Shown here: positions 6,359 through 13,412 of the stretch, in pieces
How the letters are laid out: every line of letters begins with the position of its first letter
How positions within the stretch are numbered: the first letter of the stretch is position 1
Assembly (NCBI GenBank): GCA_023418755.1
Contig: JAEZZE010000240.1
Coordinates: 1 to 14,298 of the forward strand
Length of the DNA stretch: 14,298 nucleotides
DNA from: Bacillota bacterium
GTDB lineage: Bacteria; Bacillota; Bacilli; Paenibacillales; Paenibacillaceae
Reading direction: 5' to 3'
Translations under genes and position numbers: made by a program
The notes under the pieces: model-generated
Seen by the model: only the letters and a program-made list of their open reading frames with translations
The model's database searches: none
Told to the model about the DNA's origin: nothing

Positions 6359-9211
6359 TCAAATCGGGCGTCCGGCGATCGCGCGCCTTATCGCCTCGCG
6401 CAGCTTGCCGCGGGAATAGGGCTTCACCAAGTATTCCGACACGCCAAGCCTCCGCGCCCGTTCCTGCTCCTCGAAGGCGCTCGACACGACGATCGGCACG
6501 TTCCGCAGGCGTTCGTCCCGCCGGATGCTTTCCGCGACCTTCCAACCATCCGTTCCCCGCTCCAGCACGAGGTCCAACACGACAGCGGCGGGAATGAACG
6601 CTTCCAGCGCCCGCATCGCCGCCTCTTCGTTCGAGTAGCGGCTTACTCCGTAGCCCGCGGCTTCCAGCTCGTCCGCCAGCAGATCCGCCAAGTCCGGATC
6701 GTCTTCGATCAGATAGATCTCCGCCGAACCTCCGCGTTCCGCGCTTGCCGCCGCTTCGCTTCTCCATGCTTCGGCCGGCTCCGCCGGCAAGGGAAGCAGC
6801 AGGGAAAACGTGCTGCCTTGGCCGTAGACCGACGAAGCGAACACCTTGCCCCCGTGAACGTCCATGATCTCCTTGACGATCGCCAGTCCGAGGCCGGTTC
6901 CGCCGATCTCGCGGCGATCCGAATTGTCCACCCGGTAGAACTTGGCAAACAATCCGGGCAGCGCATCCGGCGGAATGCCCAACCCCTCGTCGGTCACGTC
7001 GATTCTGAGCTGCCGTTCCTCCACGCTGCACGCCACCGTCACGGTTCCGCCTTCGGGGGAATATTTTACGGCATTGCCGATCACGTTCATCAGCGCTTGC
7101 TTCAGCTTGTCCGCGTCCGCATGCGCTTCCCTTTCCTCCGTATTCCGAATCCATTCGAATCGGTGGATCGGCGACGCCACCTGCTGCATCTCCAACACTT
7201 CCCGGATGAGCAAGAATACGTCCGCTTTCTTGAATTCGTACGTTTGCCTCCCGGATTCCATCCGCTGCAAATCCAGAAAATCGTTGATCAGGGCCGTCAG
7301 GCGCGTCGCTTCCTTGTGGATGGTCCGAATGTATTTTTTCCGCCTCTCCGGCGCCAGCTCCTTGTACAGCAGCAGCTCCGCAAAGCCGAGCACGCTGGCG
7401 AGCGGCGTTCTTAGCTCATGGCTGACCGTACTGACGAATTCCGATTTCACGCGGTCCATCTCGAATTCGTTCGTCACGTCGCGGTGGACGAATAGCGTGC
7501 CGATCCTTTCCTTCCCCTGATACAGCGGCTCGTAGTACATCTGAACGTGGCGCTTATCCGCACCCTCCCACTCGTAAACGATGCTCTTGGCCTCGGTGTC
7601 TTGGCCTTCCACGATATCGGCAATGAATCTTTCGAACGGGACGGGATCCTTCACGAACGGCTGAATGTAAGCGCCGTATTGTTCGATCGTCGGATTCCAG
7701 CCCCGGCCGGCGTCGTCGCCCATCATCTTGAGCCATCTGGAGTTGACGAGCACCGTCGTCCCTTCCTTGTCGATCAGTTGAACCCCTTCATGAAGCGAAT
7801 CCAGCGCGTCCTGCACCATTTGGCGCTGTCTCTCGGCTTTCTCGTACAGCTCCAGCTTGTCGAGAGAGATCGAGATTTGCTTGGCGAACGCGGACGCCTC
7901 CGCCTCCTCTTGGTCCGACAACGCCGGCCCGATCCGGGTAAGCACGATGCAGGCCGTCGCCTGGCCGTCGGAGTTCAGTACGGGCAAGTAAAAATCGCAA
8001 GCCTTCAGACCGTCCGACGCGCCGTGATACCCCAGCTCGACGGATGAAGCCGGGCGTTCGAGCGAATAGGGCAATTTGCTTTCCGTAGCGCGGGCAAGCA
8101 GCCCTTCGTTCGCCGCGGCCGCGAATCTGAGGATCGCATCCTCGGACAAGCCGTATGCGGCGAGATCCCGGTCCGCGGTCAAGCGAACGATAATCCCTTT
8201 GTCCGCTTTCATAAAGCGAACCATATTGCGAATGATGCTCTTCAGCAGCTCCGTCCGATCGAGCGTGTTCGCCAGCGCCTGCACGAATTCGTTGCGCCGC
8301 CGGAGCTCCGCCTCGTTCTCTTCCTTATTGGCGAGCGCCCTCGTCAGCTTCTCCTGCTGCGACTGCAGCTGGTCCTGCTGCGCCAGCAGCTCCTCGTTCT
8401 GGGCCAGCAGCTCTCCGGCCTTGGCCTGAATCTCGGACATCATCGCTTCCAGGGCGCGCGCAAGGCCCCCGATCTCGTCCTGTCTGTCGGTATACCGGAT
8501 TTCCTGATCGCGTCCCGCGGCGAACTGCTTCGCGTTCGAGGCCAATCTGCTGATCGGCAGTCCGAAATCCCTTGCCGCCATGAAGATGACGACGCCCGAT
8601 AAAGCCACGATCGCCGCAATGTAAACGATAAATTGAACGCTGCTCTTCGTCACGGATTCCGCCAGATACGCGTTCGTCTCCTCCAGGCCCTGCTGATACG
8701 CCGTGTGCAGCTCCCTCGTATCCCGGACCAGAAGCTCCAGCGTTCGTCCTCCCTCCGAAGAGAACATGGCATGCAGCGCGGAACGGTCGTTGGACCGCGC
8801 GAGCCGCGACGCTTCGGGAAGCCAGCCTTTGAAAAACCGCTCGCCGAACCGTTCCAACGACGCCGCGAATTCGGTCTCCCTCGCTTCCAGCGACAGCCCG
8901 GAATACTCGGCCGCGACGCGTTCGAGCTTCTCGCCTTCGCTTGCCGCAAGCGCGTATTCTCCTTCGTCCAGCAGGGCTAAATAGGCGTAGGCATGATTCC
9001 CGATTCCGCTCAAGCGCAGTAAAGCCTCTTGCATCAATTGCTGCTTAAGCTTGTACCGATCTTGGGCTTCCCGGTACTCGCTCTGGATTTGGCGGTCGCC
9101 CTGGTAGATAAACCCCGCTCCGATAAATACGAGCGCAAGAAGCGCGAGCATCAGGCCCGCGAACCGGGTCGTGATGCTTCTTCTATAATAATGGCTCGCC
9201 AGCTTACCCAT
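6359..9211 (-). CDS. Membrane hybrid sensor histidine kinase
   Basis: A 950-residue sensor kinase. In order: TM1 about 16-36; a mostly helical extracytoplasmic region of about 155 residues (37-192) I cannot assign; TM2 about 193-213; HAMP about 214-266; a Gln/Glu-rich coiled coil 262-305; a GAF-like domain about 310-455; PAS about 462-580; HisKA with phospho-acceptor His598 (SHELRTP); HATPase with N-box Asn713, DEGLGIP (741-747) and GTGLGL (771-776); and a C-terminal receiver with Asp880 and Lys930. All catalytic residues are present. The start is ATG 9209-9211 with GGAG 9 bases upstream, overlapping the end of the response-regulator gene by 8 bases. As the third gene of an operon with a response regulator and an HPt-bearing cyclase, it is the likely phosphoryl donor of the relay. 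The signal is unknown. Confidence 0.93.
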   Translation of the reverse strand: MGKLASHYYRRSITTRFAGLMLALLALVFIGAGFIYQGDRQIQSEYREAQDRYKLKQQLMQEALLRLSGIGNHAYAYLALLDEGEYALAASEGEKLERVAAEYSGLSLEARETEFAASLERFGERFFKGWLPEASRLARSNDRSALHAMFSSEGGRTLELLVRDTRELHTAYQQGLEETNAYLAESVTKSSVQFIVYIAAIVALSGVVIFMAARDFGLPISRLASNAKQFAAGRDQEIRYTDRQDEIGGLARALEAMMSEIQAKAGELLAQNEELLAQQDQLQSQQEKLTRALANKEENEAELRRRNEFVQALANTLDRTELLKSIIRNMVRFMKADKGIIVRLTADRDLAAYGLSEDAILRFAAAANEGLLARATESKLPYSLERPASSVELGYHGASDGLKACDFYLPVLNSDGQATACIVLTRIGPALSDQEEAEASAFAKQISISLDKLELYEKAERQRQMVQDALDSLHEGVQLIDKEGTTVLVNSRWLKMMGDDAGRGWNPTIEQYGAYIQPFVKDPVPFERFIADIVEGQDTEAKSIVYEWEGADKRHVQMYYEPLYQGKERIGTLFVHRDVTNEFEMDRVKSEFVSTVSHELRTPLASVLGFAELLLYKELAPERRKKYIRTIHKEATRLTALINDFLDLQRMESGRQTYEFKKADVFLLIREVLEMQQVASPIHRFEWIRNTEEREAHADADKLKQALMNVIGNAVKYSPEGGTVTVACSVEERQLRIDVTDEGLGIPPDALPGLFAKFYRVDNSDRREIGGTGLGLAIVKEIMDVHGGKVFASSVYGQGSTFSLLLPLPAEPAEAWRSEAAASAERGGSAEIYLIEDDPDLADLLADELEAAGYGVSRYSNEEAAMRALEAFIPAAVVLDLVLERGTDGWKVAESIRRDERLRNVPIVVSSAFEEQERARRLGVSEYLVKPYSRGKLREAIRRAIAGRPI

Positions 9212-9578
9212 CGAGCATATCTCCGATCTTCCGCACGAGAGCGAGCGGGCTGAAAGGCTTGGACATAAAGTCGTCCGAGCCGGCATGGATCACCCTGTCC
9301 CGTTCCGTCTGCTGGCTCTTGGCCGTTAGCATCAGAATTTTCACGGAATGCCCCTCCGGCATCCGGCGCACCTTCTCGATCACCTCGCAACCGGTGTACT
9401 TGGGCATCATATTGTCCAGAACGACGAGATCGTAAGCCCCCGCCGCGATTTTCTCGATCGCCTCTTCGCCGTCGCAGGCGAGGTCGACTTCGTATCCTTC
9501 ATCCTCGAGCGTATCGGACAACAGCATGCGCAATGCGGATTCGTCTTCCGCTACCAGCAATTTGAACATGAAGTTCAC
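9204..9578 (-). CDS. Single-domain response regulator (CheY/Spo0F-like)
   Basis: A stand-alone receiver of 124 residues with no output domain. Acidic pocket Glu11/Asp12, phospho-acceptor Asp55 (VVLDNMMP), switch Thr85 and Lys107 (SKPFSP) are all present. The chosen start is GTG (9576-9578), because AGAGG, overlapping the upstream stop codon, sits 8 bases before it. The internal ATG at 9567-9569 would be 17 bases from that site and shorten the protein by 3 residues. It lies between the cyclase and the kinase and overlaps the kinase start by 8 bases. A receiver without an output domain suits a Spo0F-like relay intermediate or a phosphate sink. Which histidine it serves cannot be told from sequence. 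Confidence 0.93.
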   Translation of the reverse strand: MNFMFKLLVAEDESALRMLLSDTLEDEGYEVDLACDGEEAIEKIAAGAYDLVVLDNMMPKYTGCEVIEKVRRMPEGHSVKILMLTAKSQQTERDRVIHAGSDDFMSKPFSPLALVRKIGDMLDG

Positions 9579-9589
9579 CGCGCTTTCCT

Positions 9590-11221
9590 CTAGTTGAAAT
9601 CCATTCGTTGCATCAGCCTGACGATTCTCGTCCGCAAATCCTCCAGCCGGAACGGCTTGGTTACGTAGTCGTCGGCTCCGAGCTTGAGAGCGCGGACGAT
9701 GTCGTCGTTCCCGGAGCGTCCGGTCAGCATGATCGCCGAATAGCGGTTCGATTCCGGCAGGGAGCGCAAATGCCGCAGCACCTCCAAACCGTCCATTCCC
9801 GGCAGCATGCCGTCCAGAATGACGATATAGGACGCCTTCTCCCGGTACCACCCATCCTCCAGGAACTCTTCTCCGGACTTGTACGCGCGAACTTCGCCGC
9901 TTCTTCCCGGCCCGCCCGCTTCCAGCAAATATTCCGTCAGCAGCGCCCGGACGATCGGATCGTCGTCGACGATCGCGATCCGCTGCTTCCTTGCCAGCGG
10001 CTTGGCTTCCGCATCCCGGTTAACCGCTTCGATCCGGTTGCGTCCGAGCTCCTTCGCTAAATACAGCGCCCGATCCGCCAGCTCCAGCCATTCCCGGCAG
10101 CGGGCGGGGTCCGGATCGACGATCTCGATGACGCCCGCGGAGAACGTTACGAGGAGCTCGTCCTCGCGGTCCGCGAAGTCGATGCGGCCGAATTCCTCTC
10201 CCAGCCTCGTAAGCAGGGAACGGGCCTCCTCTTCGCGCGTTCTCGGGAGCAGCAGGATGAATTCCTCGCCGCCGTACCGGATCAGGATGTCCGCGGCGCG
10301 AATGCGCGGCTTCAAGAACGAAGCGAATTCCGCGAGCACCCGATCGCCGGCGATATGCCCGTAACGGTCGTTGATCGACTTGAAGTGATCCAGATCGACG
10401 AGCGCCATCGTGAAGTTCTCCCGAATTCTCTGCGCGTCCAGGCAGAGCGTCCGGTAAGCGTCGTCCAAATACTTGCGGTTGTAGGCCCCGGTCAGCTCGT
10501 CGACGAAAACAAGATCGTCCAGCTGTTTTTTGCGGTTCAGCTGCCGCTGAATCCGCACCAGCAGCTCTTCCATATCGAGCGGCTTGTCCAGGAAATCGTC
10601 CGCCCCCGTCCGGAACGCCCGCAGACGCGTCTCCCGGGCTGTGTCCACGCTGATGACGGTCGTCGGAATGTAGCGTTTGCGAATCTGCTCCTTGATGGCG
10701 TCCATCACCTCGAACCCGTCCTGCTCCGGGATCAGCAGATCGAGAATAAAGCAGTCCGGCGCCCGGTCGTGAAAATAATGAATGGCGAGCGCGGGATTCA
10801 CGGTCGCGATGACGTAATAGCCTTCCCGCTCCAGCTCTTCCTTCAAATAGTGCAATAGCGCGGCGTCGTCGTCGAGAATGAGAATGAGCGGCTGGTCCCC
10901 CGGCTGCTCGTTCTCCGCGGAAGCCGGCGGAGAATGAACCGCTCCGTCCTGCTGGATCTCGTAGCATACGGCGATCAGTTCGATCAAGAAGGTCCTTAGC
11001 TTCTCGGGCTCCCACGGCTCGTCTTCGGAACGGCGGCGGATCCTCTCCAGCAGTTCCCCGGAAACGCCGTAAAGCCCGGTCAAGCCGATCGTGCCCGACG
11101 TTCCTTTCACCGAATGCAAAAACCGCTCCGCTTCCGCATGGGAAATGGCAGAGCTCGATTCAAACCATATTTCCAGTTGCTTGCGAATGTTGGCCAGCAA
11201 CGCGTCTTGGTACTTCTGCAC
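9590..11221 (-). CDS. HPt-REC-GGDEF-REC diguanylate cyclase
   Basis: A 543-residue cytoplasmic protein joining relay and c-di-GMP output. The N-terminal HPt domain (about 1-95) carries His36 in HSVKGTSG. Receiver 1 (about 112-228) has Asp161 and Lys213. The GGDEF domain (about 235-400) has an intact GGEEF (317-321) and a product-inhibition I-site RAAD (308-311) five residues upstream, so it should be an active, feedback-limited cyclase. Receiver 2 (about 414-540) has Asp470 and Lys522. The start is GTG 11219-11221 with AGGAGG 6 bases upstream. It is first in the operon and is followed 11 bases later by the response regulator. The HPt could take phosphate from the receiver of the hybrid kinase and pass it to one of its own receivers or to the stand-alone one. 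The flow is inferred. Confidence 0.94.
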   Translation of the reverse strand: MQKYQDALLANIRKQLEIWFESSSAISHAEAERFLHSVKGTSGTIGLTGLYGVSGELLERIRRRSEDEPWEPEKLRTFLIELIAVCYEIQQDGAVHSPPASAENEQPGDQPLILILDDDAALLHYLKEELEREGYYVIATVNPALAIHYFHDRAPDCFILDLLIPEQDGFEVMDAIKEQIRKRYIPTTVISVDTARETRLRAFRTGADDFLDKPLDMEELLVRIQRQLNRKKQLDDLVFVDELTGAYNRKYLDDAYRTLCLDAQRIRENFTMALVDLDHFKSINDRYGHIAGDRVLAEFASFLKPRIRAADILIRYGGEEFILLLPRTREEEARSLLTRLGEEFGRIDFADREDELLVTFSAGVIEIVDPDPARCREWLELADRALYLAKELGRNRIEAVNRDAEAKPLARKQRIAIVDDDPIVRALLTEYLLEAGGPGRSGEVRAYKSGEEFLEDGWYREKASYIVILDGMLPGMDGLEVLRHLRSLPESNRYSAIMLTGRSGNDDIVRALKLGADDYVTKPFRLEDLRTRIVRLMQRMDFN

Positions 11222-11256
11222 GGGAACCCTCCTGAAGCGCGACCTGTAGCTTCTCC

Positions 11257-11262
11257 ATTATA
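11257..11262 (-). promoter_or_regulatory. Probable -10 element of the signalling operon promoter
   Basis: On the minus strand a perfect TATAAT lies 36 bases upstream of the cyclase GTG. No good -35 is seen at 16-18 bases. A short dyad, CGGA-AATA-TCCG, lies immediately upstream, where an activator or repressor could bind. The predicted start is near 11250. The missing -35 suggests a regulated promoter. Confidence 0.5.
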
Positions 11263-11366
11263 TCGGATATTTCCGGGACGGTGGTGATGGATTCCGCAAA
11301 GACCCGCGATTCCCGCCGAATACCGACGGATTGCGACAACGCCGGCGCCGACGCCGATTCCGACGA

Positions 11367-11395
11367 TTGTCATCCGGACGGAATCTGGCTATAAT
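11367..11395 (+). promoter_or_regulatory. Sigma-A promoter of the argS2 T-box transcript
   Basis: -35 TTGTCA (11367-11372), a 17-base spacer and a perfect -10 TATAAT (11390-11395). Transcription should begin near 11402, just before the T-box leader. It is divergent from the signalling operon, whose -10 is about 105 bases away. Confidence 0.85.
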
Positions 11396-11401
11396 GGTAC
11401 A

Positions 11402-11654
11402 AATAGTGAAAACGACGATGAACGAGAGAGTACTTCGTCCTTCCTGACCATAGCGAGCCGGGGCGGTGAAAGCCGGCGCAGGAGCCGAAGGAACCGCACT
11501 CGGGAGTCGACCCCCTGAACCGCCCCGACCGCGGGCAGTAGGGAGGTCCGGCGCTGAGCCGTTACCTTTTAACGAAGCGGCTTCCCCCTGCGGGAAAGCC
11601 AGAAGAGTGGTACCGCGGAATCGACCTCCGTCTCTTTATGGGACGGGGGTTTTT
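11402..11654 (+). promoter_or_regulatory. T-box riboswitch, probably tRNA-Arg responsive
   Basis: Stem I marks are present: AGTA (11429-11432), the distal AGCGAG (11452-11457 region) and GGTGAAAGCC (11465-11474). GAAC (11517-11520) precedes the candidate specifier CGC (11521-11523), an Arg codon. AGTAGG (11538-11542 region) and a stem III near 11556-11582 follow. The T-box AGAGTGGTACCGCGG (11604-11618) folds as a textbook antiterminator: AAGAG pairs with CTCTT, UGGUACC is the 7-base bulge, and GCGG pairs with CCGU. The UGGU in the bulge would pair with an ACCA tRNA end. Uncharged tRNA-Arg should stabilise it and let argS2 be transcribed. The class is sure; the specifier register is an inference. 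Confidence 0.92.
11625..11654 (+). terminator. Terminator of the T-box leader
   Basis: CCTCCGTCTC (11625-11634) pairs along 10 positions, with some G-U, with GGGACGGGGG (11640-11649) around a TTTAT loop, followed by T5 (11650-11654). Its 5' arm is shared with the antiterminator, so the two folds exclude each other. Confidence 0.92.
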
Positions 11655-11696
11655 GGCGTTCCGGCGCAACTTCCGCATATTAAGGAGGAAACTGCT

Positions 11697-13397
11697 ATGC
11701 TGTTGAACCAAGCATCCGCCATTTTGGCGCCGTATGTCGATCTTGCTCCCGAGGAACTGCGCGCGAGGCTGGAAATTCCGCCCGAGCAGAAGCTGGGAGA
11801 CGTCTCGCTGCCGTGCTTCCCGTTCGCCAAGACGCTCAGGCAATCCCCTGCCGTTATCGCCCAACGGCTCGCCGAGAAAATCAACGCCGACCGCGACGAC
11901 TTGCGGGCCGAATTGGCGGGCGGCTACCTGAACCTCGTCTTCAGCGGGGCGCATTGGAGAAGCGAATTCGTAGAACGAGCGCTGAGCGAGGGCTTCGGAC
12001 GCTCCGCGGACGGGGCAGGCAGGAGGGTCGTCATCGACATGTCTTCCCCGAATATCGCCAAGCCGTTCGGCATCGGCCACCTGCGTTCGACGATGATCGG
12101 CAACGCTTTGGTCCGCCTGTACCGGGCGATGGGCTACGACGCGTACAACGTCAACCACATCGGGGATTGGGGTACGCAATTCGGCAAGCTGATCGTCGCG
12201 TATTTGAAATGGGGAGACAAGCAAGCGCTGGAACGGGCGCCGATTCGGGAAAGCTTGCGGCTGTACGTGGAATTCCACCGTCAGGCGGAGCTGGAGCCGG
12301 AGCTCGAGGACGAGGCGAGGGAAGCGTTCGCCAAGCTGGAGCGCGGCGATGCCGCGATGCGCGAGCTGTGGCGTTATTTCGTCGATGAAAGCCTGAAGGA
12401 GTTTCGGCGCGTGTACGAACGCCTTGGCGTCGCTTTCGATTCCTATGCGGGCGAGAGCTTCTACAACGACAAGGTCGATCCCGTCGTGCGCAAGCTGGAA
12501 GAGCTGTCCCTCCTGGAGGAGGACGCGGGCGCCAGAATCGTCCGGCTGGAGGAGGAGGGCATGCCGCCGTGCCTCATTCTGAAAAAAGACGGCTCGACGA
12601 TCTACGCGGTCCGCGATCTCGCCACCGCCCTCTACCGAAAAGAGGAGCTGAAGGCGGACGAAATCCTGTACGTCGTCGGAGCCGAGCAGAGCCTGCATTT
12701 CCAACAGGTGTTTGCCGTGCTGCGCAAAATGGGACACGAATGGGCCGCGAACTGCCGTCACGTCCCTTTCGGACTGATCACGTTCGCGGGCAAGAAGATG
12801 TCGACGCGCAAAGGCAAGGTCGTCATGCTGGAGGAGGTGCTTGACGAAGCGGCCGAACGGGCTAGACGCATCATCGACGGGAAAAACCCCGATCTTCCGA
12901 ACAAGGAAGAGGTGGCCGAGGCCGTAGGCGTCGGAGCGATCGTCTTCGGCGATTTGAAGCATCACCGCCAACTATCGGTCGATTTTAATCTGGAGGAGGC
13001 CGTCAGCTTCGACGGCGAGACGGGGCCTTATTTGCAATATACTCATGCGCGGATATGCAGCCTGCTGCGGAGAGGCGAATACGAGGAGCTTCGCGGCGGT
13101 CGCGCCGTCGACGGGAACCATCTGTCCGCGGAGCAAGCTTGGGCGTGCATCAAGACGCTGGCCGGGTACGAGAGCGCGATCCGGGAAGCCGTGCGCCTGA
13201 ACGAACCGTACGCGGTCGCCAAGTATCTGCTCGCCCTCGCCAAGGACTTCAACCGTTTCTACAACTCGGGGAAAATATTGGGCGAGGGGGCGGACGAGGC
13301 CGAGGTCTTCTCCAAATTGAGCCTGTCCGCGGCCGTCGCCGGCGTTCTCCGCGATGGACTTAATCTGCTCGGAATCCGGGCCCCTCGCGAAATGTGA
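11697..13397 (+). CDS. argS2: Arginyl-tRNA synthetase 2 (T-box controlled)
   Basis: A 566-residue class I ArgRS of a different subfamily from argS1. Its HIGH signature is GIGH (125-128, context KPFGIGHLRST), and its second signature is KKMSTRKG (366-373), where argS1 has KMSKRTG. The C-terminal DALR domain starts about residue 445 (YLQYTHARICSLL). The start is ATG 11697 with AAGGAGG 8 bases upstream; the reading frame stays open leftward through the T-box, but that stretch is leader RNA. All synthetase motifs are intact, so it should be active. T-box-controlled second ArgRS genes are known in some Bacillales, such as the B. cereus group, and this looks like that kind. A role under arginine limitation or against an ArgRS inhibitor is possible. 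The gene ends 15 bases from the convergent dehydrogenase, with no terminator between them. Confidence 0.95.
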   Translation: MLLNQASAILAPYVDLAPEELRARLEIPPEQKLGDVSLPCFPFAKTLRQSPAVIAQRLAEKINADRDDLRAELAGGYLNLVFSGAHWRSEFVERALSEGFGRSADGAGRRVVIDMSSPNIAKPFGIGHLRSTMIGNALVRLYRAMGYDAYNVNHIGDWGTQFGKLIVAYLKWGDKQALERAPIRESLRLYVEFHRQAELEPELEDEAREAFAKLERGDAAMRELWRYFVDESLKEFRRVYERLGVAFDSYAGESFYNDKVDPVVRKLEELSLLEEDAGARIVRLEEEGMPPCLILKKDGSTIYAVRDLATALYRKEELKADEILYVVGAEQSLHFQQVFAVLRKMGHEWAANCRHVPFGLITFAGKKMSTRKGKVVMLEEVLDEAAERARRIIDGKNPDLPNKEEVAEAVGVGAIVFGDLKHHRQLSVDFNLEEAVSFDGETGPYLQYTHARICSLLRRGEYEELRGGRAVDGNHLSAEQAWACIKTLAGYESAIREAVRLNEPYAVAKYLLALAKDFNRFYNSGKILGEGADEAEVFSKLSLSAAVAGVLRDGLNLLGIRAPREM

Positions 13398-13412
13398 CGA
13401 ATGTAACGCGCG

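Noticed and set aside
10020..11015. Minus-strand Arg/Gly-rich open frame inside the cyclase gene
   Set aside because: It is a shifted frame of the cyclase with no domain features, while the overlapping frame carries HPt, REC and GGDEF motifs.
11107..11373. Small minus-strand frame beginning MTIVGIGVGAG upstream of the cyclase
   Set aside because: It runs through the relay promoter into the cyclase in another frame and lacks a ribosome site; its hydrophobic start is probably chance.
11466..11696. Upstream extension of the argS2 reading frame
   Set aside because: It is open only by chance. The stretch is T-box leader RNA with a terminator, and the strong AAGGAGG fixes the start at 11697.
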